Positions 27,001 to 34,695 of a stretch of DNA of 64,000 bases are shown in pieces. Position 1 is the first letter of the stretch, and the number at the start of each line of letters is the position of its first letter. The DNA lies in NCBI GenBank assembly GCA_965249215.1, contig CBDFLN010000001.1:682001-746000 (forward strand), written 5' to 3'. The notes beneath the pieces are model-generated. The model had not been told where the DNA came from, did no database searches, and was given only the letters and a program-made list of their open reading frames with translations. A program made the translations under genes and the position numbers. Source of the stretch: G963667675 sp965249215 (GTDB taxonomy: Bacteria > Chloroflexota > Dehalococcoidia > Lucifugimonadales > UBA3495).

Positions 27001-27704
27001 CGGACGGACCTCTGGCTGTAGGGGTCGAATGCCCGGATGGTATCCACCTGGTCATCCCACATTTCGATGCGGAAGGGCAGATCGGAATTTGGGGGGAAGA
27101 CGTCTACGATGCCGCCCCGGCGGCTGAAACTGCCGGCTGCTTCCACCAAGGGCTCGTTGCGGTAGCCCAGGTCCACCCATTGGGCAAGGAGGGTGTTTAG
27201 TCGAAGCCTCTCCCCGACGGACACGCGATAGGCCCCCGGCTGTCCACCTTGGGCCCCGTCCCCAACCACTATCTCCGGCGTCACGGTCTTGCGGAGGGCC
27301 GCGCCGACGGATGCGACCACCAGGGGGTTGGGCCCGCTTGCGACGTTTGGGCGCAGCTTTACTTCGGCCAGCGCTGCCAGGGCGGCCAGACGCTGGTTGC
27401 CGGTATAGGCGTCCACTGCCAACCGCTCGAAGGGCAAAACCTCCGGCTCCGGCAGCAAGTACACCGGCTGTCCGTCTCCAAGGTAGGCGAGCAATTGGTC
27501 GTGAAGACGCCGCGCGTCCTCCGGCCGAGGGGTGATGACCAGCACGGGGATGTTCCGTTGACGCCAGAGAGCGGCTATGTACCCCGGCCGTCCGCCCTGC
27601 CGCACCGTGATTTGCGGCGGCGGCCCGCATGAGTCAAGCTGGTCCTGGTGACGGCGGTATTCCCCGTTACCGGAAATGAGGGATAGTATTCCGTTGAGCG
27701 ACAT
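24075..27704 (-). CDS. mfd: Transcription-repair coupling factor
   Basis: 1209 residues, full length. In order: UvrB-like N-terminal modules, an RNA polymerase-interaction domain around 'PGSYVVHVDHGVASFTG', the translocase with Walker A 'GDVGYGKTEVALRAAF', DEEQ box 'VVDEEQRFGVGHKEQ', 'SATPIPRTL', motif VI 'QLRGRVGRGDHRAYAYLL', and a C-terminal TRCF domain. Mfd frees stalled RNA polymerase and recruits UvrA to damaged template strands. There is a Gly/Asn-rich insert between the N-terminal modules and the polymerase-binding domain ('SQPENGSHFPTDPDGRG'). It is divergent from proB. Confidence 0.97.
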   Translation of the reverse strand: MSLNGILSLISGNGEYRRHQDQLDSCGPPPQITVRQGGRPGYIAALWRQRNIPVLVITPRPEDARRLHDQLLAYLGDGQPVYLLPEPEVLPFERLAVDAYTGNQRLAALAALAEVKLRPNVASGPNPLVVASVGAALRKTVTPEIVVGDGAQGGQPGAYRVSVGERLRLNTLLAQWVDLGYRNEPLVEAAGSFSRRGGIVDVFPPNSDLPFRIEMWDDQVDTIRAFDPYSQRSVRSVEEVRIIAAREQLPSLACRDHIQRAMADMDFTPCSPEIRDRMDEELANLFADSNAESLSFYNGLLNQSSLLDYLPQDGLVVMERSSRIEAEAQDLEERFGRMRAGREGRGDLPARFPSPYLEWQAFHQGLAPRPRIELNSWVSGEDDRIFQPAVPYYGRLEQLASDARRYQREGKAVVAVTQHAGRLAEILEEAGVGASLRDAIEEPPPPGAVYLVPGSLQEGWALNPPSQPENGSHFPTDPDGRGAPTANENGASGGDEGSVSLILLTDGELFGTVKERRYRRTGRSRQGPEVALADLVPGSYVVHVDHGVASFTGTTQMGPDDEEKEYLVLEYAEGDKLYVPTEHLDRVSAYVGSVDRPPALTRLSGAEWARVKQRVKGAARELALELVKLNAARQAAGGHGFNPDTAWQQELEQSFPYEETPDQALAISQVKEDMERPKPMDRLICGDVGYGKTEVALRAAFKTVNDGMQVGLLVPTTVLAQQHYATFTERLDPYPVRVEVLSRFRTVKEQQAIIQGLENGEVDIVIGTHRLLQKDVKFKNLGLAVVDEEQRFGVGHKEQLKKLRQEVDVLTLSATPIPRTLNQALAGIRDLSTMDTPPEARLPVKTFVSEYSEDVVKEAILRELERNGQAFYLHNRVKTIDQTAAQISQLVPQARVLIAHGQMAEGDLEDVMVAFSRGEGDVLVCTTIIESGLDMPNVNTLILDRADRFGLAQLYQLRGRVGRGDHRAYAYLLVPRGRRITQAAEQRVQAILEASELGSGFRIAMRDLEIRGAGNLLGAAQSGHIHQVGLDLYSQLLQEAVRELEQEEGQGSSDSNAADELPKMDLPLQARIPESYIDHLPTRMAIYQRLARLTQGQEVPVLRDELRDRFGPVPEEVENLFVIAELRIRASAVGVESIAHSQEGIVLTLNAPVGGARGPLQQALGPAASVGNRQIHFPWRRLGDDWPPRLRMMLQRLAAFHERFKQLVG

Positions 27705-27804
27705 CGGCTACACGAGTAAAGGGGCCTAATCTACATGATTAGCCCCGTGCCCGTATTTTATGGGGTTTCAGGGCCGCGGCGCAAGCAGTGTGCTTACAGG
27801 TGCG

Positions 27805-27813
27805 TGTTATAAT
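27805..27813 (+). promoter_or_regulatory. Extended -10 promoter of proB
   Basis: TGT-TATAAT at 27805-27813 is a perfect -10 hexamer with the extended TGn motif; no matching -35 is present, which such promoters tolerate. The start site would be near 27820, about 50 bases before the proB ATG. Confidence 0.65.
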
Positions 27814-27823
27814 TACAAGCTGA

Positions 27824-27849
27824 CCGGGAGGTTTTGACTTCCCGGCTTT
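27824..27849 (+). terminator. Hairpin with T-run in the proB leader
   Basis: CCGGGA (27824-27829) pairs with TCCCGG (27840-27845); the loop is 10 bases and CTTTT follows. It lies between the -10 box and the proB start, so it may act as an attenuator or simply stabilise the leader. Confidence 0.4.
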
Positions 27850-27870
27850 TGCTTCGAAAGGACCCGCTCC

Positions 27871-29052
27871 ATGACCAACACCGGCAGCCTTCCTTCATCT
27901 TCCGTTGAAGAGTCCCGGGCTGCAGCCCGTCCGCGTTACCGGAGGGTGGTGATCAAGGCCGGCACCAGCGTATTGACCAAGCCGCCGGACCACCAGACGC
28001 TTAACTTGGAGGTTATGCGCGGCCTGGCGCGCCAGATTTGCGCCCTTGGGGCCGGGGGTGCAGAGGCGTTGCTGGTGACTTCCGGGGCGATAGCCGCCGG
28101 CCGGGAGGCCCTGGGCGCGGGCAAGAACGAGGGAACCCGCGATATCCCCACCCGACAGGTAATGGCGGCTGTGGGCCAAAGCCGCATTATGCATACCTAT
28201 CAGGAGATGTTCGCCGCCCACGGAGGCCGGGTGGCGCAGACCCTCCTGACCATTAAGGACCTGTCGGACCGCCAGTCTTACCTGAACCTCCGGACCACGC
28301 TACGGGGCTTGCTGGAATCGGGCGTGGTGCCGATTCTCAACGAGAACGACGTGGTGGCCGTCGATGAGATAGGGGAGGTGTTCGGCGACAACGACCGGCT
28401 TTCCGCCCTGGTTGCCAACCTGATGGACGCGGACCTTCTGGTGGTCCTGACCGACATCGACGGGCTTTATACCGCGGACCCCAACGTTGATCCCACAGCC
28501 CAATTCATAGCGGAGGTGGACCACGTGGACGCCTCGATAGAGGCGATGGCCGGCCGGAACCGCCACCCCTGGGCCAAGGGAGGAATGGCCACCAAGCTGG
28601 AAGCAGCTCGGCTGGTAACCACCTCCGGCATCTCGATGGTCATGTGCCGGGGTCTCGCGGAAGACGCCGTCACCAAGGCTGTCAGCGGCGAGCCCATCGG
28701 CACCCTGTTCAAACCGGCGGGGAGTAAGCTGGAGGCCAGGAAGAGGTGGATGCTGGGCAACGTCTCCCACCAGGGCGGTGTGGTGGTGGACGCCGGGGCA
28801 GCGCGGGCACTACAGAACAACAACAGGAGTCTTCTTCCCGCGGGAATCGCCCAGGTGAACGGGAAATTCGGCCGGGGAGATATAATATACATAGACGATG
28901 AAGCCGGCCGGGCGATTGCCTGCGGCATTGTAAACTACAGTTCGGCGGACGTGGGACGCATTCGGGGATTGCGCTCCGGGCAAATTGCGGAAACCCTGGG
29001 CTACCAATACGGCCAAGAGGTCGTGCATCGCAACCACTTGGTCTTGCTGTAG
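27871..29052 (+). CDS. proB: Glutamate 5-kinase with PUA domain
   Basis: 393 residues. The amino-acid kinase domain has 'VVIKAGTSVLTKP', 'LLVTSGAIAAGREALG', 'VPILNENDVVAVDEIGEVFGDND' and 'DADLLVVLTDIDGLYTADP'; 'MATKLEAARLVTTSGISMVM' ends it. The C-terminal 90 residues are the PUA domain typical of long-form ProB ('RKRWMLGNVSHQGGVVVDAGAARAL'). It phosphorylates glutamate in the first step of proline synthesis, normally under proline feedback. proA follows after 53 bases. Confidence 0.96.
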   Translation: MTNTGSLPSSSVEESRAAARPRYRRVVIKAGTSVLTKPPDHQTLNLEVMRGLARQICALGAGGAEALLVTSGAIAAGREALGAGKNEGTRDIPTRQVMAAVGQSRIMHTYQEMFAAHGGRVAQTLLTIKDLSDRQSYLNLRTTLRGLLESGVVPILNENDVVAVDEIGEVFGDNDRLSALVANLMDADLLVVLTDIDGLYTADPNVDPTAQFIAEVDHVDASIEAMAGRNRHPWAKGGMATKLEAARLVTTSGISMVMCRGLAEDAVTKAVSGEPIGTLFKPAGSKLEARKRWMLGNVSHQGGVVVDAGAARALQNNNRSLLPAGIAQVNGKFGRGDIIYIDDEAGRAIACGIVNYSSADVGRIRGLRSGQIAETLGYQYGQEVVHRNHLVLL

Positions 29053-29105
29053 ACTCGGCGAAACCGGAACCCTGATATGGGGATAGTGACGGCGGTAGGC
29101 ACGCC

Positions 29106-30392
29106 ATGACCAGTCTTAAAACCAAGGCAGTCGACCAGCTACTGGCCATGGGCGCGGCGGCGCGCTCCGCCGGCCGGGTGCTGTCCCGCACGCCCAGCCG
29201 GGTCAAGGACCACGCGCTGCTGAACATTGCCGAGGCCCTGGAATCGCAACAGGATAAAGTCCTGGAAGCCAACCAGCGGGACTACGAGGCGGCCCGGAAC
29301 GACGGCCTGAACGAGGCCCTGCTGGACCGGCTGCTGCTGACCCAGGACAGGCTGACGGCCATGGCTAAAGACGTGCGCCGGGTGGCCGGCCTGCCCGACC
29401 CTGTGGGAGAGACCTTTGACATGGCCCCGCTACCCAACGGGTTGATGGTCGGAAAGCGCCGGGTGCCCCTGGGCGTGGTGGGCAGCATCTACGAAAGCAG
29501 GCCCAACGTGACCGTGGACATCTCGGTCCTTTGCTTTAAGTCGGGGAATGCTTGCCTGCTGCGGGGCGGCAAGGAGAGCCTGCAGTCCAACTTGGCGCTG
29601 ATTGACCTGATACGGAGCAGTATTTCAGAGGCCGGCGTGTCCGCTCAGGCGGTCCAGTTCGTCGACAACACAGACCGGTCCCTGGTAAACGTGATGCTGG
29701 GCATGAAAGAGTATATAGACCTGGTGGTGCCGCGAGGAGGGCCGGAGTTAATCCGGTTCGTGGCAGAGACCGCCGCCATGCCTGCGGTAACCGGCGGCAT
29801 CGGCGTTTGCCATACCTACATAGACCGGGGGGCCGACCTAGAGAAGGCTGCAAGCATAGTCTACAACGCCAAGGTCCAACGGCCCTTCGTGTGCAACGCC
29901 CTGGACACGGTACTCATACACTCCGATATTGCGCCCCAGTGCCTTCCCCGCCTTGCCCGGGATCTGGCAACGGCCGGAGTTGAATTGCATTGCGACCGCC
30001 GAGCCCTGGCGGTGCTGGGTCCCAATCCCGGCGCCCGGGTTTCGCCCGCCGGTGAAGAAGACTGGGGTAGAGAGTTCCTTTCGTTGACCGCTGCGGTTAA
30101 GGTGGTGGACTCGGTGGATGAAGCGCTACAGCACATCGAGACCTACGGCTCCGGCCATTCCGAGGCCATAGTGACGGAGGACTACTCCGCGGCCATGAGA
30201 TTCCTGGACGAGGTGGACGCGTCGGCGGTTTTCGTCAACGCCAGCACCAGGTTCAACGACGGCAGCCAGTTTGGACTGGGGGCCGAGGTGGGTATAAGCA
30301 CCCAGAAGTTCCACGCCAGGGGTCCAATGGGCCTGCGGGAACTCACTTCCTATAAGTGGGTGGTCATGGGCAACGGCCAGGTAAGGGACTAG
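29106..30392 (+). CDS. proA: Glutamate-5-semialdehyde dehydrogenase (gamma-glutamyl phosphate reductase)
   Basis: 428 residues. ProA landmarks are 'VPLGVVGSIYESRPNVTVD', 'LRGGKESLQSN' and the active-site cysteine region 'NAKVQRPFVCNALDTVLIH', with the C-terminal 'ARGPMGLRELTSYKWVV'. It reduces the acyl phosphate from ProB with NADPH to glutamate semialdehyde, which cyclises toward proline. Co-transcription with proB is expected. The reductase ProC is not in the window. Confidence 0.96.
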   Translation: MTSLKTKAVDQLLAMGAAARSAGRVLSRTPSRVKDHALLNIAEALESQQDKVLEANQRDYEAARNDGLNEALLDRLLLTQDRLTAMAKDVRRVAGLPDPVGETFDMAPLPNGLMVGKRRVPLGVVGSIYESRPNVTVDISVLCFKSGNACLLRGGKESLQSNLALIDLIRSSISEAGVSAQAVQFVDNTDRSLVNVMLGMKEYIDLVVPRGGPELIRFVAETAAMPAVTGGIGVCHTYIDRGADLEKAASIVYNAKVQRPFVCNALDTVLIHSDIAPQCLPRLARDLATAGVELHCDRRALAVLGPNPGARVSPAGEEDWGREFLSLTAAVKVVDSVDEALQHIETYGSGHSEAIVTEDYSAAMRFLDEVDASAVFVNASTRFNDGSQFGLGAEVGISTQKFHARGPMGLRELTSYKWVVMGNGQVRD

Positions 30393-30406
30393 GAGGAAGG
30401 CGGAGC

Positions 30407-30712
30407 GTGTCGGACTTCAGCTTCGAGCGGGAAGTGAGAACCCCATACTCAGAGGCGTATACGATTCGGGAGAACGACCGTCACGTTGGCAGGGTAGACA
30501 TCCATTTCGCCGATGGGTTGGTCCATCTTTCCGTGGCGGTTGACGAGAGCCTCACCCAAGATGCAATCCAAGAGATAATCGACACCATAGACGAGGACAT
30601 GGTGGACGCCGCGGGCATTTACCGCGAGGGGTTTGTAGTCCACGTGTTCCAGGGAAGGGAAACCGGCGTCTTCAGCGACGAGGGGATGACGGAAAACGGC
30701 AACGACCGCTAA
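30407..30712 (+). CDS. Small acidic protein of unknown function downstream of proA
   Basis: 101 residues from a GTG at 30407; AGGAGG ends ten bases before and overlaps the proA stop region. The protein is acidic and predicted alpha/beta: 'EAYTIRENDRHVGRVDIHF', 'VHLSVAVDESLTQDAIQEII' and 'YREGFVVHVFQGRETG'. An open frame starting at 30356 would overlap proA by 36 bases without a ribosome site. I do not recognise the family. The tight spacing suggests it is the third cistron of the proBA transcript. Confidence 0.7.
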   Translation: MSDFSFEREVRTPYSEAYTIRENDRHVGRVDIHFADGLVHLSVAVDESLTQDAIQEIIDTIDEDMVDAAGIYREGFVVHVFQGRETGVFSDEGMTENGNDR

Positions 30713-30737
30713 TCAAAAGCGGCGGCCCGTTCTCTCT

Positions 30738-31688
30738 TCAGCGTTGCTTGCGCTTCAGGACCTTCAGAGCAGCCGACTGAATCGAGTCGGGGCTCAAGCC
30801 ATTTCTGACCATTAGCTCTTCTGCCGTCCCCGATACGCTGTATCCCTGTAGGGCGACCATTTCCAGGGGCGTCGGGTGATGCTGGCCCAGCGCCTGGGCC
30901 ACGATGCTGCCCAGCCCGCCGTGGATGTAGTGTTCCTCCGCAGTAACTATGGCCCCGGTCTCCCGGGCGGCGGCAAGGATGACGCTCTCATCGGTTGGCT
31001 TGAGGGTGTGCATGTTGACCACCCGGGCGTTTACTCCCGAATTGGCCAAGAGGTCAGCGGCGTCCAAGCTGACGGCCACCATTGCCCCGGCAGCGATAAT
31101 GGTAAGGTCGTTCCCCTGCCTTATGGTATCCGAGCGGCCCAACGTGAACCGATAGGACTGGTCATGGACCACCGGCGTGGCGGCCCGGGACAGGCGAATG
31201 TAGAACGGGCCCTCGGCCTCTGCCGCCGTTTGGACTGCTTGGGAGGCTTCCTCTGCATCGGAAGGTACCACCACGTGAAACCCGTCCAGGGAGCAGGCCA
31301 AGGCCAGGTCTTCGATGCCGTGGGCCGACATCCCGTCTTCTCCGGTCAGTATGCCGGCGTGGGTGCAGACCAGCTTGACGTTGAGGTGGGGCTGGGAAAC
31401 AAGGACCCTTAGTTGGTCGAACGGCCGTTCAACACCAAACACGGCGAAGGTGCTGACAAAGGGGATCTTTCCCGAAGCGGCCAGTCCGGCGGCCACGCCA
31501 ATCATGTTCTGCTCGGCAGGGCCGAAGTCGAAGAACCGTTCCGGGTACTTGTCCCGCCAGAGGTGGGTGAAAACCGAAACGTTCAAGTCGCCGCCCAGCA
31601 CCACGATGCCGGGATGCTTTTCCGCCAGGTCCAGCAAGGTGCGGCCGTAGGCCTCCCGGGTGGAAGCCATAGCCTGGGGCGCAGCCAT
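30738..31688 (-). CDS. Transketolase, C-terminal subunit
   Basis: 316 residues from ATG 31688. It contains the pyrimidine-binding and C-terminal transketolase domains: 'RFFDFGPAEQNMIGVAAGLA' with the catalytic glutamate, 'TFAVFGVERPFDQLRVLVS', 'HAGILTGEDGMSAHGIED' and 'IVTAEEHYIHGGLGS'. With the N-terminal subunit it would form a complete thiamine-diphosphate transketolase. The start shares one base with the N-subunit stop (TGATG). The 74 codons upstream in the same frame overlap the other gene and lack family similarity. Confidence 0.92.
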   Translation of the reverse strand: MAAPQAMASTREAYGRTLLDLAEKHPGIVVLGGDLNVSVFTHLWRDKYPERFFDFGPAEQNMIGVAAGLAASGKIPFVSTFAVFGVERPFDQLRVLVSQPHLNVKLVCTHAGILTGEDGMSAHGIEDLALACSLDGFHVVVPSDAEEASQAVQTAAEAEGPFYIRLSRAATPVVHDQSYRFTLGRSDTIRQGNDLTIIAAGAMVAVSLDAADLLANSGVNARVVNMHTLKPTDESVILAAARETGAIVTAEEHYIHGGLGSIVAQALGQHHPTPLEMVALQGYSVSGTAEELMVRNGLSPDSIQSAALKVLKRKQR

Positions 31689-32566
31689 CAGGCCAGCTCC
31701 TTCATAGCTTGCTCCAACTCTTCTTTGTTGGGAGCGCGTCCGTGGAATGCAGGATTGTTTTCCATGAACGTAACCCCTTTGCCCTTGACGGTGTGGGCGA
31801 TGATCACTGTGGGGCGGGTGCGCCGGGTGCGGGCTTTGTCTATGGCGGACAGGAGGGAGGGCAAGTCGTGGCCGTCGGCCTCCAATACACGCCATCCGAA
31901 AGACCGCCACTTCAGGGGCAGCGGTTCCAGCGACATGACCTCGTCAGTGAAGCGGTCGTTTTGAATCCGGTTGCGGTCGACTATGGCAATCAGGTTGTTG
32001 GCCTTGTGATGGGCTGCCGACATAGCCGCTTCCCACACCTCTCCCTCGTCACACTCCCCATCACCCAGGATGGCGTACACCAGGTAGTCCTTCTCGTCCA
32101 ACCGTGCGGCCAGAGCGCAGCCCAAGGCGAAAGAAAGCCCCATTCCCAAAGAACCGGAGTTCATTTCCACGCCGGGCGTCATCGGATGAGCGTGGCCTTG
32201 CAGCCGGCTGTCCAACTTCCGGAACGTGGCCAACTCTTCGCGGGCAATGTACCCGGCGCGGGCCAGGACGGCGTAGAGCCCGGGGGAGGCGTGACCTTTG
32301 CTCAGGACCAGGCGGTCCCGGTCCGGCCAGCTTGGCTGCGCCGGGTCGTGGCGCAACGCGTAGAAGTACAGGGAGATGAGGATCTCCAGTTCCGACAGAG
32401 AACCCCCGGGATGACCGCTGCCTGCGGTGAAGATGGTCTGGAGTATGTCCCGGCGCAACTCCCGGGCCATGGCCTCGAGCTCCTGGACGCGGCCTGGGGC
32501 TTTCCAGGCGCCATTCAAGCTGGTGGAGCTATTGCCATTAGCTGTCTTGGGCACCGTCACCCCCAT
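31688..32566 (-). CDS. Transketolase, N-terminal subunit
   Basis: 292 residues from ATG 32566. TDP-binding half: 'TIFTAGSGHPGGSLSELEIL', 'LVLSKGHASPGLYAVLA', 'SGSLGMGLSFALGCALAARL' and the metal/diphosphate motif 'GDGECDEGEVWEAAM' ending 'IVDRNRIQND'. It moves two-carbon units between sugar phosphates (pentose phosphate pathway) together with the C-subunit. Split transketolases are common in archaea and several deep bacterial lines. Deoxyxylulose-phosphate synthase is the main look-alike but is normally one chain. The upstream region carries GC-rich palindromes. Confidence 0.92.
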   Translation of the reverse strand: MGVTVPKTANGNSSTSLNGAWKAPGRVQELEAMARELRRDILQTIFTAGSGHPGGSLSELEILISLYFYALRHDPAQPSWPDRDRLVLSKGHASPGLYAVLARAGYIAREELATFRKLDSRLQGHAHPMTPGVEMNSGSLGMGLSFALGCALAARLDEKDYLVYAILGDGECDEGEVWEAAMSAAHHKANNLIAIVDRNRIQNDRFTDEVMSLEPLPLKWRSFGWRVLEADGHDLPSLLSAIDKARTRRTRPTVIIAHTVKGKGVTFMENNPAFHGRAPNKEELEQAMKELA

Positions 32567-32587
32567 ACGCCTGCCGGTTAGGGACGT

Positions 32588-32639
32588 GGGGCGGGCGGGC
32601 GTTTGCCACCACCCTTCTTTGCGCCCGCCCCGCTTTAAA
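32588..32639. repeat. GC-rich palindromic repeat, copy 1
   Basis: GGGGCGGGCGGGCG ... CGCCCGCCCCGCTTTAAA surrounds a conserved centre TTTGCCACCACCCTTCTT. It is one of three related copies in 260 bp and could fold into a long hairpin. Confidence 0.8.
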
Positions 32640-32680
32640 GTGGCCGGATAGCGCAATCTCAGTCACTCGAAACCCTAATG

Positions 32681-32742
32681 AAAGGGGGGCGGGCGGGCGT
32701 TTGCCACCACCCTTCCTTGCGCCCGCCCGCCCCCCTTTAAAA
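32681..32742. repeat. GC-rich palindromic repeat, copy 2
   Basis: The longest copy: AAAGGGGGGCGGGCGGGCG pairs with CGCCCGCCCGCCCCCCTTT around a 20-base centre nearly identical to copy 1 (TTTGCCACCACCCTTCCT). The stem is about 19 bp. Confidence 0.82.
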
Positions 32743-32784
32743 GAAAGACGAAATCCGGCGCCAAGATTATAATCCCGCAATTCC

Positions 32785-32845
32785 CTAAAGAAAAGGGGGG
32801 GCGGGCGTCTGCCGCCACTCTTCCTTGCGCCCGCCCGCCCCGCTT
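32785..32845. repeat. GC-rich palindromic repeat, copy 3
   Basis: AAAGGGGGGGCGGGCG ... CGCCCGCCCGCCCCGCTT around TCTGCCGCCACTCTTCCT. More diverged centre than copies 1 and 2. The three copies are spaced about 95 and 110 bases apart. Confidence 0.78.
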
Positions 32846-32953
32846 AAGACGTCTAGGCAAATTGCTGCGGACCCCTAAATGTGATATGTATGCCAGGTGG
32901 ACCGCGCCGGCCGAGTCAGCCGGGACTATATTGCCCGGAAACACGATAAGAGT

Positions 32954-33805
32954 ATGTCTTCGATGATAATAGACAGCCACTGCCACATCCTGCCTCCCAA
33001 ATTCCAAGAACGGCGGTCCCGGTTGGTTGCCCAAGATGAGACCTTTGCCGCCCTCTTTGCCAGGGAAAGCGCCAGAATGGCCACTGCGGACACGTTAGTC
33101 CAGGCCATGGACCGGGCGGAGGTGTCCCGGTCCGTGGTCATGGGGATGGGGTGGACTGATTTGTTGGTGGCCCGTGAAGCCAACGACTATATCATCGAGG
33201 CGGTGCAGCAAAACCCCCAGCGGCTGACGGGGTTTTGCTCGGTGAATCCCGCCTGGGGAGACGCGGCGTTGGAAGAGGTGGAACGTTGCGCCGCCGCAGG
33301 ATTGACGGGCGTCGGCGAGTTGCACCCGGACACCCAGGGATTCGACATAACCGACGGGGCGAGTTTGGCTCCCTTGATGGACGCCGCCCGCCGGCTGGGG
33401 TTGCCGGTATTGGTGCACGGCTCAGAGCCGGTGGGACATTTGTATACCGGCAAGGGCGCGACCACCCCGGAGAAGCTGTGCCGGTTCATCGAGAATTTCC
33501 CGGGTAATACCATTATCTGCGCCCATTGGGGCGGCGGACTGCCGTTCTACGCTCTGATGCCGGAAGTGTCCGACCTGCTGCCCAACGTCTACTTCGACAC
33601 GGCCGCATCTCCGCTGCTGTACCGGCCCGGGGTGGTGCCTGCGGCTGCCGGGCTGATCGGTCCCGAGAAGATTCTGTTCGCCACAGACTATCCGCTAATC
33701 CGGCACAAACGCATGTTGCGTCAGGTGACAGAGTCGGGTCTGGAGCCGGCTGCGCAGCAGGCCATCCTGGGGGGCAATGCGGCGAGAGTGTTGGGGTTGG
33801 GCTAG
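32954..33805 (+). CDS. Amidohydrolase-2 family metal-dependent hydrolase
   Basis: About 283 residues from ATG 32954 (ATG 32963 is the alternative). The metal motif HCH in 'IIDSHCHILPP' opens the TIM barrel; 'GVGELHPDTQGFD', 'LPVLVHGSEP', 'IICAHWGGGLPFYAL' and 'ILFATDYPLI' supply further ligands and the catalytic aspartate. This COG2159-type family contains decarboxylases and hydrolases of aromatic or lactone substrates; the reaction here cannot be fixed. Convergent with otsB. Confidence 0.87.
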   Translation: MSSMIIDSHCHILPPKFQERRSRLVAQDETFAALFARESARMATADTLVQAMDRAEVSRSVVMGMGWTDLLVAREANDYIIEAVQQNPQRLTGFCSVNPAWGDAALEEVERCAAAGLTGVGELHPDTQGFDITDGASLAPLMDAARRLGLPVLVHGSEPVGHLYTGKGATTPEKLCRFIENFPGNTIICAHWGGGLPFYALMPEVSDLLPNVYFDTAASPLLYRPGVVPAAAGLIGPEKILFATDYPLIRHKRMLRQVTESGLEPAAQQAILGGNAARVLGLG

Positions 33806-33868
33806 GAGTTTCCGTTTTCCCGCCTGGCCGGGGGTTCCCACGACAAGGCGGTTGAGGTAGGTGCCCGG

Positions 33869-34651
33869 TCAGATTTGGGCCATCAGGTCCAGGGCCTGGG
33901 CTACTTCCTGAGGCGAGTCCAGACGGTAGTGAGCTGCGGTGGCGGAACCGGCGGGGCCCACGAACACCCCAAAGCCGCCGGCGTCCTGGACTGACGCGAA
34001 TCCCTCCTCGTCGACTAAATCGTCACCGAAATACACCGGGAAAGAGTCGCGGCCCAGGGCTGCCCGGATTTCGCGGAGAGCGTCCCCCTTGCCCCAAGCG
34101 ACGTTGGGAAGGACTTCTACGGCCATTTTGGCCGGGGTCAGTCTCAAAGCTCCCGACTCCAGGAACGGCCTGACCTCAGCATCCACCGCTCGGTTGACCT
34201 CTCCCACCGATTCGCTTGGGACCAAGCGATGGTGAACGGTCAGAGAGAGCCCCTTGTACTCGATAACCACACCGGTGAATCTCTCCACTGCTTGGCTCAG
34301 GCTCCGGGCGGCTTGGTCAATCTGCTCTCTTAGCTCCAAAGCCTCTGGATGGACAAACTCCATGACCCCGCCGCTGATCTCCAGGCCCCGGTTGCCGGCG
34401 TAAATCAGACCGTCGACTCCTACCCTGCCTCGTACGTCCTCCAGGCTCCGGGCGCTGACGATTGCCACCAGGAATTTCTGCCGCCTGCCGAGCTTTATGA
34501 GGGACTGCTTAGTCGGTGCCGGCAGCACGGCCAAGTCAGGCCTGTCCACGATGGGCGACAGGGTGCCGTCGTAGTCGAGGCCCAAGAGGACCTGCTTGGC
34601 GTCGATTAACGGGAGGCTTGCTTGTGGCCATGCCTTTAGAAGGTGAGGCAT
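33869..34651 (-). CDS. otsB: Trehalose-6-phosphate phosphatase
   Basis: 260 residues, a HAD phosphatase with the nucleophile motif 'LLGLDYDGTLSPIV' near residue 25, 'IYAGNRGLEI', 'EYKGLSLTVHHR' and 'VYFGDDLVDEEGFA', which are the TPP signatures. It removes phosphate from trehalose-6-phosphate to finish trehalose, a compatible solute. It follows otsA by 44 bases on the same strand, making a two-gene unit. Confidence 0.94.
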   Translation of the reverse strand: MPHLLKAWPQASLPLIDAKQVLLGLDYDGTLSPIVDRPDLAVLPAPTKQSLIKLGRRQKFLVAIVSARSLEDVRGRVGVDGLIYAGNRGLEISGGVMEFVHPEALELREQIDQAARSLSQAVERFTGVVIEYKGLSLTVHHRLVPSESVGEVNRAVDAEVRPFLESGALRLTPAKMAVEVLPNVAWGKGDALREIRAALGRDSFPVYFGDDLVDEEGFASVQDAGGFGVFVGPAGSATAAHYRLDSPQEVAQALDLMAQI

Positions 34652-34695
34652 TGGTGGGAAGGTTTTCTAGCCCAAAGAGTCGTGGAGCAGGAGGC

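Noticed and set aside
32538..33034. Open frames repeating the peptide AQGRVVANARPP
   Set aside because: The peptide is a translation of the GC-rich palindromic repeats; not a protein repeat.
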